This document shows positions 24,599-33,094 of a stretch of DNA of 64,000 nt, piece after piece. The translations under genes were made by a program, and so were the position numbers. The notes beneath the pieces are model-generated. The model was not told the origin of the DNA and searched no databases. It was given only the letters and a program-made list of their open reading frames with translations. The stretch comes from Streptomyces cellulosae (lineage in GTDB: Bacteria; Actinomycetota; Actinomycetes; Streptomycetales; Streptomycetaceae), in NCBI GenBank assembly GCA_014655195.1, contig BNBH01000019.1, positions 63,163-127,162 on the forward strand, written 5' to 3'. The stretch's first letter is position 1, and each line of letters begins with the position of its first letter.

Positions 24599-25621
24599 TC
24601 AGGCCCGCGGCGGGCGGCCGTCCGCCTCCGCCGCGTCCGCCACCGCCTCGGCGGCGGCCTGGGCCGCCTCCGCCGTGTCGTCGGCGGCCCTGGCCGCGGC
24701 CTCGTCGTCGGAGGCCGGCTTCGCCCGGGTCGCCGGGGACGGCGGCAGCGACTCGCTGAACGCCTTCGACACGCCCTGCAGCGCCGTCGTGATCTCGCTC
24801 GGGATCACCCAGAAGTTGTTGCCCTGCCCCTGCGCGAGCTGGGGGAGCGCCTGGAGGTACTGGTAGGCGAGCAGCTTCGGGTCGGGGTCGTTGCGGTGGA
24901 TCGCCTGGAACACCTCGTCGATGGCGCGCGACTGGCCCTCGGCCTGAAGGATCGCGGCGGTCCGGTTGCCCTCCGCGCGCAGCACGGCCGCCTGCTTGTC
25001 GCCCTCCGCCGTGAGGATCTGCGACTGGCGCTGCCCCTCGGCGCCCAGGATCGCAGCCCGCTTGTCCCGCTCGGCCCGCATCTGCTTCTGCATGGCCTCC
25101 TTGATGGACTGCGGCGGGTCGATGGCCTTGATCTCCACGCGGTTGACCCGCAGCCCCCACTTGCCGGTCGCCTCGTCGAGCACCCCGCGCAACTGGCTGT
25201 TGATGGTGTCGCGGGAGGTGAGCGTCTTCTCCAGGTCCATGGAGCCGACCACGTTGCGCAGCGTGGTGACGGTCAGCTGCTCCACCGCCTGGAGGAAGCT
25301 GGCGATCTCGTAGAAGGCCGCGCGCGGGTCGGTGACCTGGAAGTACAGCACGGTGTCGATCTCGACGACCAGGTTGTCCTCGGTGATGACGGGCTGCGGC
25401 TTGAAGGAGACGACCTGTTCACGCAGGTCGATCTGCGGGTGCACCCGGTCGATGTACGGGATGACGAGGTTGAGACCGGGCGTCAGGGTCTTGTGGTAGC
25501 GGCCCAGCCGCTCCACGTTGCGGGCGCGCGCCTGGGGCACGATGCGCACCGCTCGGATCACCGTGAAGATCGCGAGCAGGGCGACCAGCAGGCCGGCGAC
25601 GAGGGAGGCGGAGATGTCCAT
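24599..25621 (-). CDS. SPFH/Band 7 membrane protein (QmcA/paraslipin-like)
   Basis: 340 residues from the ATG at 25621. One N-terminal membrane span (SLVAGLLVALLAIFTVI), then an SPFH domain (~25-215: RARNVERLGRYHKTLTPGLN, IDLREQVVSFKPQPVITEDN, VVEIDTVLYFQVTDPRAAFYEI), a long charged coiled-coil (~190-260: RDKRAAILGAEGQRQSQIL) and an Ala-rich tail. These stomatin-like proteins form large ring assemblies and scaffold membrane proteases or microdomains. It starts 4 nt after the NfeD gene on the same strand; NfeD-SPFH pairs are a classic partnership, so they should act together. Confidence 0.93.
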   Translation of the reverse strand: MDISASLVAGLLVALLAIFTVIRAVRIVPQARARNVERLGRYHKTLTPGLNLVIPYIDRVHPQIDLREQVVSFKPQPVITEDNLVVEIDTVLYFQVTDPRAAFYEIASFLQAVEQLTVTTLRNVVGSMDLEKTLTSRDTINSQLRGVLDEATGKWGLRVNRVEIKAIDPPQSIKEAMQKQMRAERDKRAAILGAEGQRQSQILTAEGDKQAAVLRAEGNRTAAILQAEGQSRAIDEVFQAIHRNDPDPKLLAYQYLQALPQLAQGQGNNFWVIPSEITTALQGVSKAFSESLPPSPATRAKPASDDEAAARAADDTAEAAQAAAEAVADAAEADGRPPRA

Positions 25622-25625
25622 GGCT

Positions 25626-26057
25626 TCAGTCCCGTGGGTAGACGATCGCGGTGGCGCCACTGATCTCGATGACGTCGACGGTCGTCCCCGGCGAGATCAC
25701 CAGCGTTTCGTCGTAACTGCGGGCCGTCCACTCCTCGCCGTCGATCCGGACCCTGCCGCCCGTGCCCGACACGGCCGTCAGCACCTGAGCGGGCTTGCCC
25801 ACCAGCGCGTCCACCCCGAACCGGGCGCCCGCGGGGCGCCGGAGGTGGCGCAGGGCGAGGGGGCGTACGAACAGCAGCGTCACGGCGGCGAGGGCGGCGT
25901 ACGCGACCAGCTGGACCCACAGCGGCAGGCCCACCGCCGCGACACCCGCCGTGATCAGCGCGGCCACGCTCAGCATGCCGAGGGCGGCGGTGAGGGTAAG
26001 GATCTCGGCCACGGCCAGGGCGGCCGCGACGATCAGCCAGATCAGCCAGGAGTCCAT
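25626..26057 (-). CDS. NfeD-family membrane protein
   Basis: 143 residues. Three or four hydrophobic spans in the first ~75 residues (WLIWLIVAAALAVAEILTL, GMLSVAALITAGVAAVGL, LWVQLVAYAALAAVTLLF) are followed by a C-terminal OB-fold domain (ALVGKPAQVLTAVSGTGGRVRIDGEEWTA, PGTTVDVIEISGATAIVYP). This is the short NfeD type without the N-terminal ClpP-like protease. It lies first in a two-gene unit with the SPFH protein, its usual partner. Confidence 0.92.
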   Translation of the reverse strand: MDSWLIWLIVAAALAVAEILTLTAALGMLSVAALITAGVAAVGLPLWVQLVAYAALAAVTLLFVRPLALRHLRRPAGARFGVDALVGKPAQVLTAVSGTGGRVRIDGEEWTARSYDETLVISPGTTVDVIEISGATAIVYPRD

Positions 26058-26421
26058 GTCGCGCCTCTTCTCACCCGGGGTGGAGGGCTTGGCCGGCGCC
26101 GGCCGGCACGCGAGGGGGGAACCGGCACCTTTGCCACCACTTTACCCAGCCGTGGCCCGTGTGCCGAGGTCCGTGCACGCAGCATTCCCGCCGTACATGT
26201 CCGGCACGCCTCCAATTGGGTGATGGCCCTTATGGCGCCCGCCCGCCCCGACGGGCGAGGGTTCGAACGGCCCCCTTGATCCCTTTGACGCCGGTGCCCG
26301 CCGGGCGTGTATGTGCGCCTGTCCCGCCCCGCCCGGTGTGATCGTGATGCACAGCGTCGTCGGACGGGACCGGGACGCCGGTGACCGACGGACGGCCGAG
26401 GACGGTACGAGGAACTGATCG
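26058..26421. other. Divergent promoter region between NfeD and antiporter genes
   Basis: 364 bases without a supported gene. Promoters for both the leftward NfeD-SPFH unit and the rightward antiporter must lie here. A minus-strand TAAAGT (on the plus strand ACTTTA near 26137) could be an NfeD -10, but no convincing -35 accompanies it. A GCCGGCGCCGGC palindrome lies near 26095. Nothing else stood out. Confidence 0.4.
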
Positions 26422-27945
26422 ATGACCCTGCCCGAGCTGTACGTGACGCTGCTCATCGCGGGCACGGTGCTGCTGGCCAGCATCGCCGCCGCCCGCACCG
26501 CGCACCGGGTGGGTCTGCCCAGTCTGCTGCTGTTCCTCGCGGTGGGGATCGTGGCCGGCGAGGACGGCCTCGGCCTGGCCTTCGACGACGTGCAGCTCGC
26601 GCAGGCGCTCGGCACGGCCGCCCTGGCCGTCATCCTCGTCGAGGGCGGTCTGACCACCCAGTGGAGCGACGTCCGCAGACTGGTGGCGCCCGCCGGAGTG
26701 CTGGCCACCGTCGGCGTGTTCCTGTCCGTCCTGGTCACCGCCTCTGGCGCGCACTGGCTGCTCGGCCTGGACTGGAACGTGGCCCTGCTGCTCGGGGCGA
26801 TCGTCTCCTCGACCGACTCCGCCGCCGTGTTCTCCGTGCTGCGGGCGCTGCCCCTGCCCCGGAAGCTGACCGGACTGGTCGAGGCCGAGTCCGGCTTCAA
26901 CGACGCGCCCACCATCATCCTGGTGCTGGTCTTCTCCACCACCACCTCCGACGTCCCGGCGGTCGGGCCGCTCTTCGGCAACCTTCTGTTCCAGCTGGCC
27001 GTCGGCGGCGCGCTCGGCGTGCTGATCGGCCTCCTCGGCTCGGTCGCCCTGCGCCACATCGCCCTGCCCGCCACAGGCCTCTACCCGCTGGCCACGGTCG
27101 GCTTCGGCATCACCGCCTTCGCCGCGGCCGGAGCGACCGGGGCGAGCGGCATCATCGCCGCCTACCTGTCCGGACTGGTCCTCGGCAACTCAAAGCTTCC
27201 GCACCGCGCCGCCACCAGATCCTTCGCGGAGGGCGCGGGCTGGCTGGCCCAGATCGGCCTGTTCGTCATGCTGGGCCTGCTCGTCGACCCCAGCGAGCTG
27301 TCCGACGCGATCCTCCCGGCCCTCGTCGTCGGCCTGGTGCTGCTGCTCGTCGCCCGGCCCCTGTCCGTGCTGCTCTGCCTGATCCCGTTCCGCATCCCCT
27401 GGCGGCAGCAGGCGTTCATCGCCTGGGCGGGCCTGCGCGGCGCGGTCCCCATCGTGCTCACCACCTTCCCGGTGGTGGAGGACGTGCCGCACGCCCGCGA
27501 GATCCTCAACATCGTGTTCGTGCTGGTGGCCCTGTTCACCCTGCTCCAGGGGCCCACCCTGCCCGCCGTCGCCCGCCGTCTCGGCCTGGTGCGCACGGAC
27601 GCCCTGCGCGAGATCCAGGTGGAGACCGCGCCCCTCGACGTCCTGGAAGCCGACCTGCTCACCGTGACCGTCCCGGAGGGCTCCCAGCTGCACGGCGTGG
27701 CCGTCTTCGAACTGCGGCTGCCGCCCCCGACCGTCGTCACCCTGATCGTCCGCGACGGCACCACCCTGGTGCCCGACCGCGACACCGTGCTGCGCGCCGG
27801 GGACGAACTCCTCCTCATCGCCACCCCGGACACCCGCGACGACGCCGAACGCCGGCTGCGCGCCATCGGCCGGCGCGGCAAGCTCGCCCGCTGGCTCGGC
27901 GAACACGGCACGCCGGAACCGGAAGGCACCGTCACGAGCGGCTGA
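26422..27945 (+). CDS. CPA1-type K+(Na+)/H+ antiporter with RCK_C domain (NhaP2/CvrA-like)
   Basis: 507 residues; ATG with GAGGAACT upstream. Residues ~5-390 hold about 12 hydrophobic spans with CPA motifs: GEDGLGLAFDD after the second span, SSTDSAAVFSVLRALPLP and GLVEAESGFNDAPTII (the ND ion-binding site), and FIAWAGLRGAVPIVL. The C-terminal ~110 residues (VTVPEGSQLHGVAVFEL, VLRAGDELLLIATPD) form a TrkA_C/RCK_C regulatory domain as in NhaP2. It exchanges cytoplasmic K+ or Na+ for protons in the membrane. Monocistronic. Confidence 0.92.
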   Translation: MTLPELYVTLLIAGTVLLASIAAARTAHRVGLPSLLLFLAVGIVAGEDGLGLAFDDVQLAQALGTAALAVILVEGGLTTQWSDVRRLVAPAGVLATVGVFLSVLVTASGAHWLLGLDWNVALLLGAIVSSTDSAAVFSVLRALPLPRKLTGLVEAESGFNDAPTIILVLVFSTTTSDVPAVGPLFGNLLFQLAVGGALGVLIGLLGSVALRHIALPATGLYPLATVGFGITAFAAAGATGASGIIAAYLSGLVLGNSKLPHRAATRSFAEGAGWLAQIGLFVMLGLLVDPSELSDAILPALVVGLVLLLVARPLSVLLCLIPFRIPWRQQAFIAWAGLRGAVPIVLTTFPVVEDVPHAREILNIVFVLVALFTLLQGPTLPAVARRLGLVRTDALREIQVETAPLDVLEADLLTVTVPEGSQLHGVAVFELRLPPPTVVTLIVRDGTTLVPDRDTVLRAGDELLLIATPDTRDDAERRLRAIGRRGKLARWLGEHGTPEPEGTVTSG

Positions 27946-28010
27946 ACCTCGAAGTCGCGGAGGGCACTCCACTCGGAACCACCACGACCGCACAGAGTCC
28001 GACGGCATCA

Positions 28011-28039
28011 TTGCTTCGTTTGTGTGCGAGTCCTAGGGT
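28011..28039 (+). promoter_or_regulatory. Candidate promoter of the GH2 gene
   Basis: TTGCTT (28011-28016) and TAGGGT (28034-28039) are 17 nt apart, a fair HrdB-type match, ending ~140 nt before the GH2 ATG. A weak inverted repeat ACCAC-N5-GTGGT lies downstream at about 28068-28082 and might bind a regulator. Confidence 0.5.
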
Positions 28040-28181
28040 GTGGCGGGCTCAGTAGTCGCACCGTCACCACCCGTCGTGGTTCTCCTCCGGCGTGACGTCG
28101 CCGCGTGACGCCGCGCCGCCGGGGGATCCGGCGTGCCCTCAGTCCGCGCAGTGCCCTGTCGCACCGAGGAAGGCCACGGTC

Positions 28182-31100
28182 ATGCCGCACCCGCACGTGT
28201 CGCCCGCCGCAGGTCCCGCCCACCCCGTCCGCCCGGTGGTGAGCCGCCGCCGTCTCCTGGAGTCCGGCGCCGCCGTGCTCGGCGCCCTAGCGCTCGCCGC
28301 CCCGTCCGGCGCCGCGCACGCGGCCGGCTCCCGCCCGCGGGCCGACGACGGACCCCCGGAGTGGAACGACTTCGGCGTCTTCCGCCTCGGCACCGAACCC
28401 CCGCACACCACCCTCATGCCGTACGCCGGCGTCCCCCAGGCGCTCGCCGCCGACCGCACCCGCTCGCCGTACCGGCTCGACCTCGACGGCACCTGGAAGT
28501 TCGCCTACGCGGACCGGCCCGAGGACCGCGACCCCGACTTCCACCGCACCGACACCGACGACCGCGACTGGGACACGATTCCCGTCCCGTCGGTGTGGCA
28601 ACTGCACGGCCACGACTTCCCGATCTACCTGAACATCACCTACCCCTACTGGGGCCCCAACGGCCGGGGCGAGGAACCCCAGCCGCCCGCCGCGCCCACC
28701 CGCTACAACCCGGTGGGCCAGTACCGCCGCACCTTCACCGTCCCGCGCGACTGGGACGGCCGTCGCGTCTTCCTGCACTTCGAGGGCGTCAAGTCCGCGC
28801 ACTACGTGTGGATCAACGGCGAACTCGTCGGCTACGACGAGGACTCCTACACACCGTCCGAGTACGACGTCACCGACCACCTCCGTCCCGGCGCCAACCA
28901 GGTCGCCGTCGAGGTGTACCGCTACTCCGACGGCGACTGGCTGGAGGACCAGGACATGATCCGGCTGAGCGGCATCTTCCGCTCGGTCTACCTGTACTCC
29001 ACCCCGCCCGTTCACCTGCGCGACTTCAAGCTGGAGACGCCGCTGAACGACACCTGCACCGCCGCCGAGCTGGACGTCACCGCGCAGGTGCGGGCGTACG
29101 GCGACGGGGCGGGCGGCGGCCGGTACACGGTGGAGACCCAGCTGTACGACGCGCGCGGGCACGCCGTCTGGTCGCGTCCCCTGCGGCAGACCGCCGACCT
29201 CGTGTCCGTCGAGGCCGGCCGGGACGTCACCGTACGGGCGTCCCGGGCCGTGCCCGAGCCGCGGCTGTGGTCGGCGGAGGACCCGTACCTCTACACCGCC
29301 GTGCTCCAACTCCGCGACCCGTCCGGGACGGTCGTCGAGACGCTCTCCCACCGGGTCGGCATCCGCGAGTTCGCGCTCAAGGACGGGCTGATGCGGATCA
29401 ACGGCCGTCCCGTCTCCTTCCGCGGCACCAACCGCCACGAGATGCACCCGGCCCGCGGCACCGCCCTCACCCGCGAGGACATGGTCCGCGACCTCACCAT
29501 CGTCAAGCGGCTGAACATGAACTCGGTCCGCACCTCGCACTACCCGGACAACCCGCTCTGGTACGAACTCGCCGACGAGTACGGCGTGTACCTCGTCGGC
29601 GAGACCAACCTCGAGACCCACGGCATCCGCGACCGCTACCCGGGCGACCACCCCGACTGGACCGCCGCCTGCGTCGCCCGCGCGCAGAACATGGTCCACC
29701 GCGACAAGAACCACCCGTCGGTGGTCATCTGGTCCCTCGGCAACGAGGCGGGCGGCGGCTCCACCTTCACCGCCATGCACGACTGGATCCGCTCCTACGA
29801 CACCACCCGCGTCATCCAGTACGAGGGCGACGACCGGCCCGGCATCAGCGACATCCGCTCCCGGATGTACGAGAGCCCGGCCCGCGTCGAGCAGCGCGCC
29901 CTCGACACCGCGGACACCCGGCCGTACGTGATGATCGAGTACTCCCACGCGATGGGGAACTCCAACGGCAACTTCAAGAAGTACTGGGACGTCGTGCGCC
30001 GCCATGACGTCCTCCAGGGCGGCTGGATCTGGGACTTCGCCGACCAGTCCCTCCACACGCCCGTCCCGGAGCGCACCCTGCTCACCGAGTCGGGTCCGGC
30101 GGCGCTGCGCGGCGAGATCCTCGCCACCCGCGGCCGTCTCGACCGGGACGAGGGACTGTCCGGCATCACCGTCTTCGAACGGCACGACAGCCTGGACCTC
30201 ACCGGCTCCCTCACCCTGGAGGCGTGGTTCACCCCGGGCGTGCCCGGCTACCACCAGCCGATCGTCGCCAAGGGCGACACGCAGTACGCGCTCAAACAGA
30301 CCGACCGCAGGGTGGAGTTCTTCCTCCACTCCGACGGCCAGTGGATCGCCGTCAACTGGGCCTTCCCGGACGACTGGAGCGGCAGGGAGCACCATGTGGC
30401 GGGCGTCTTCGACGCCGACGCCGGCACGCTCACCCTGTACGTCGACGGTTCGGTCCGCGCCACCCGCGCCACCGACCGCCGGCCCACCAGCAACACCGCC
30501 CCGCTGTCCCTCGCCTCCGACGCCGACAACCAGACCCGGGAGTTCGACGGCACGATCCGCCGCGCCCGCGTCTACGCCCGTGCCCTCACCACCGCCGAAC
30601 TGGCCTCCGACGACCGGGCGCCCGGCGACGACGGCGTGCGCTTCTGGTTCGACGCCGCCACGGTGAGGACGGAGCGGAAACGCCCCGAGGCCAAGTCCTT
30701 CCTCGCGTACGGCGGGGACTGGGGCGACAACCCCAACGACGGCGCGTTCGTCGCCGACGGCGTCGTCACCGCCGACCGCGAACTCGGCGGCAAGGCGGCC
30801 GAGGTCAAACGCGTCCACCAGGCCGTCGGGGCCGTGCGCACACCGGGCGGCGGACCGGGCGCGGTCACGCTCACCAACGAGTACCTGTTCACGAACCTCC
30901 GTTACTTCGAAGGACGTTGGGAGCTGGTCGCGGACGGTGAGGTGATCGGCGGCGGACGTCTCGGCCGGGACCAGCTCGACGTGGCGCCGCTGTCCGAGAG
31001 GCGCGTCGAACTGCCCGTACGCCTGCCCCGCGACCCGGCCCCGGGCACGGAGTTCTTCCTCCAGCTGTCCTTCACCACCCGGGAACGCACACCCTGGGCG

Positions 31101-32102
31101 GACGCCGGCTTCGAGGTGGCCCGGCACCAGCTCCCGCTCGACGTGGACACCCCCGCGGTCGTGCCCGTCCCTCTCTCCCGCGTCCCCGCGCTGCGGTACG
31201 AGACCCGAGACCAGGACGTCCGCATCACGGGCAAGAGGTTCTCGGTCACCGTCGACCGCCGCACCGGCCTCCTCACCGACTACGAGGCCGACGGCACCCG
31301 CCTGCTCACTTCGGGTCCGGCACCCAACTTCTGGCGGGCGCCCACCGACAACGACCGCGGCAACGGCCACCACCTGCGCAACCAGACCTGGCGCGACGCC
31401 GGCGCCCGCCGCACGGTCACCGACGTCACCGTACGGCCGCTCGGCGACCGCGCCGTCGAGGTCCGCGTCACCGGCACCCTCCCCACCACGGCCGAGTCCG
31501 CGTACTCCACGACGTACACCGTCTTCGGCCACGGCGAGATCAAGGTGGACCACACCCTCCACCCGGGCGCGGCGAACCTGCCGTACATCCCCGAGGTCGG
31601 CTCGCTGCTGTTCCTGCCGCGCCGCCTGGACCGGCTGCACTGGTACGGGCGCGGTCCCGAGGAGAACCACTGGGACCGCAACACCGGTACCGACGTGGGC
31701 CGTTGGTCCTCGACGGTGGCCGAGCAGTGGACGCCGTACATCCGGCCGCAGGAGAACGGCAACAAGACCGACGTGCGCTGGGCCGCGCTGACCGACCGGA
31801 GCGGGCGCGGGCTGCTCGTGACGGGCGAACCCCTCGTCGAGATCAACGCCTCGCACTTCACCCCGGAGGACCTGTCCGCGGGTGTCCGGCACGACTATCA
31901 GCTCACCCCGCGCGACGCGGTCGTGCTGCGGGTCAACCACCGTCAGATGGGCGTGGGCGGCGACAACAGCTGGGGCGCGCACACCCACGACGAGTTCAAG
32001 TTGTTCGCGGACCGCGACTACGCCTACACCTACCGCCTCCGCCCGCTCACCGACGTGGACCGGGCACTCGCCCTGTCCCGCCGGCCCACCGCGGTGGAAT
32101 AG
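28182..32102 (+). CDS. Tat-exported GH2 beta-galactosidase (LacZ type) with inserted LamG domain
   Basis: 1306 residues; ATG with GAGGAAGG. Twin-arginine signal SRRRLLESGAAVLGALALAAPSGAAHA. Domains: GH2 sugar-binding (~60-235), Ig-like (~240-345), TIM barrel with acid/base Glu522 (WSLGNEAGGG) and nucleophile Glu586 (VMIEYSHAMGNSNGN), DUF4981-like strand domain, and the Bgal_small_N domain (~1030-1295: WRAPTDNDRGNG, GRGPEENHWDRN). A LamG/concanavalin-like domain (~655-815: LDLTGSLTLEAWFTPG, DGQWIAVNWAF, YVDGSVRATRA) interrupts the barrel between WIWDFADQS and AYGGDWGDNPND. It should release beta-galactose from extracellular glycans; export of a LacZ-type enzyme by Tat fits a folded metal-binding protein. 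A strong hairpin follows the gene. Confidence 0.93.
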   Translation: MPHPHVSPAAGPAHPVRPVVSRRRLLESGAAVLGALALAAPSGAAHAAGSRPRADDGPPEWNDFGVFRLGTEPPHTTLMPYAGVPQALAADRTRSPYRLDLDGTWKFAYADRPEDRDPDFHRTDTDDRDWDTIPVPSVWQLHGHDFPIYLNITYPYWGPNGRGEEPQPPAAPTRYNPVGQYRRTFTVPRDWDGRRVFLHFEGVKSAHYVWINGELVGYDEDSYTPSEYDVTDHLRPGANQVAVEVYRYSDGDWLEDQDMIRLSGIFRSVYLYSTPPVHLRDFKLETPLNDTCTAAELDVTAQVRAYGDGAGGGRYTVETQLYDARGHAVWSRPLRQTADLVSVEAGRDVTVRASRAVPEPRLWSAEDPYLYTAVLQLRDPSGTVVETLSHRVGIREFALKDGLMRINGRPVSFRGTNRHEMHPARGTALTREDMVRDLTIVKRLNMNSVRTSHYPDNPLWYELADEYGVYLVGETNLETHGIRDRYPGDHPDWTAACVARAQNMVHRDKNHPSVVIWSLGNEAGGGSTFTAMHDWIRSYDTTRVIQYEGDDRPGISDIRSRMYESPARVEQRALDTADTRPYVMIEYSHAMGNSNGNFKKYWDVVRRHDVLQGGWIWDFADQSLHTPVPERTLLTESGPAALRGEILATRGRLDRDEGLSGITVFERHDSLDLTGSLTLEAWFTPGVPGYHQPIVAKGDTQYALKQTDRRVEFFLHSDGQWIAVNWAFPDDWSGREHHVAGVFDADAGTLTLYVDGSVRATRATDRRPTSNTAPLSLASDADNQTREFDGTIRRARVYARALTTAELASDDRAPGDDGVRFWFDAATVRTERKRPEAKSFLAYGGDWGDNPNDGAFVADGVVTADRELGGKAAEVKRVHQAVGAVRTPGGGPGAVTLTNEYLFTNLRYFEGRWELVADGEVIGGGRLGRDQLDVAPLSERRVELPVRLPRDPAPGTEFFLQLSFTTRERTPWADAGFEVARHQLPLDVDTPAVVPVPLSRVPALRYETRDQDVRITGKRFSVTVDRRTGLLTDYEADGTRLLTSGPAPNFWRAPTDNDRGNGHHLRNQTWRDAGARRTVTDVTVRPLGDRAVEVRVTGTLPTTAESAYSTTYTVFGHGEIKVDHTLHPGAANLPYIPEVGSLLFLPRRLDRLHWYGRGPEENHWDRNTGTDVGRWSSTVAEQWTPYIRPQENGNKTDVRWAALTDRSGRGLLVTGEPLVEINASHFTPEDLSAGVRHDYQLTPRDAVVLRVNHRQMGVGGDNSWGAHTHDEFKLFADRDYAYTYRLRPLTDVDRALALSRRPTAVE

Positions 32103-32115
32103 CCCGGCACACTCG

Positions 32116-32142
32116 TGGGAGCCCGGGGTAACCGGGCTCCCA
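32116..32142. terminator. 11-bp hairpin after the GH2 gene
   Basis: TGGGAGCCCGG (32116-32126) pairs perfectly with CCGGGCTCCCA (32132-32142) around GGTAA. It starts 14 nt after the GH2 stop and is probably its terminator. Its right arm includes the A of the next gene's ATG, so an mRNA reading through would hide that start. Confidence 0.7.
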
Positions 32143-33014
32143 TGGGTGACATCCTGGCCGGCGCCTGCTCCTGGACGGACCGCCAACTCGTCGCGAGCGG
32201 CTGGTATCCGCGCGGTCGGCGCGACGCGGAGGGGCGGCTGCGGCACTACGCGGAGCGGCTGCCGGTCGTCGAAGTGGACTCCGGCTACTACGCGTTGCCC
32301 CGCCGCCGCAACAGCGAACTGTGGGTGGAACGCGCCCCGGACGGCTTCCGCTTCGACGTCAAGGCGTTCTCGCTGCTGACCGGCCACCCCACCCGCCCCG
32401 AGGCCCTCCCGGCCGACCTGCGTGACCGGGCGCCCGCGCGCGGTCCGGCCGACCCTGCCCTGCTGGACGAGGTGTGGGGCCGCTTCGCGGAGGCGGTGGA
32501 CCCCCTGCGGGCGGCAGGGCGGCTGGGCGCGGTGCTGTTCCAGTTCCCGCCGTGGTTCACGCCCGGCGCCCCGGCCGAACGCTTCCTGGAGGACTGCGCG
32601 GAACGCACCAAGGGCTGGCCGCTCGCCGTGGAGTTCCGCCACCCGGCCTGGTGGCACGCCGAACGTGCCGACGAGACACGGGAGTTGCTGACCTCCCTCG
32701 ACGTCACGGCGGTCGGCACCGACATGGCGCAGGGCCTCACCGCCTCCCTGCCGCCCCTGCTCCCGGTCACCCGTCCCGCCCTGGCCGTCGTACGGTTCCA
32801 CGGCCGCAGCACCGCGTGGGGGAGGGGCAGCAAGGAGGACCGCTTCCGCCACGACTACGACGTCACGGAGCTGGCCGCGTGGGCCCCTCGCCTGCGCCGG
32901 GCGGCGCGGCAGGCGGACGAGCTGCACGTCCTGTTCAACAACTGCTGCGGCGACGCGGCGGTACGGGCGGCGGAGACGATGCGCGACCTGCTGGCGGGCC
33001 CGGCGCCGAAGTGA
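32142..33014 (+). CDS. DUF72 (YecE-like) protein
   Basis: 290 residues. A DUF72 TIM-barrel-like protein: the opening GACSWTDRQLVASGWYP, the VVEVDSGYYALPRRRNSELWVERAPDGFRFDVKAF block, LGAVLFQFPPWF, LAVEFRHPAWW, VVRFHGR and HVLFNNCCGDAA are family hallmarks. Biochemical function is unknown; no partner is suggested by the neighbours. The ATG at 32142 lacks an SD and sits at the foot of the upstream hairpin. TAACCG 7 nt before it could be a -10, making a leaderless message possible. Confidence 0.9.
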   Translation: MGDILAGACSWTDRQLVASGWYPRGRRDAEGRLRHYAERLPVVEVDSGYYALPRRRNSELWVERAPDGFRFDVKAFSLLTGHPTRPEALPADLRDRAPARGPADPALLDEVWGRFAEAVDPLRAAGRLGAVLFQFPPWFTPGAPAERFLEDCAERTKGWPLAVEFRHPAWWHAERADETRELLTSLDVTAVGTDMAQGLTASLPPLLPVTRPALAVVRFHGRSTAWGRGSKEDRFRHDYDVTELAAWAPRLRRAARQADELHVLFNNCCGDAAVRAAETMRDLLAGPAPK

Positions 33015-33094
33015 TCCGCGGAACCACAGGACACGGGACGTGGATGTCGGATTCCCGCCAGACTCCTCCGGCGTCCCTGACCGATCCTTGATGC

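Noticed and set aside
23847..25160. A single 437-codon minus-strand gene covering the AraC domain and part of the SPFH gene
   Set aside because: Its upstream half is Arg/Gly-rich shadow sequence opposite to or out of frame with the SPFH gene; only the last ~110 codons look like protein.
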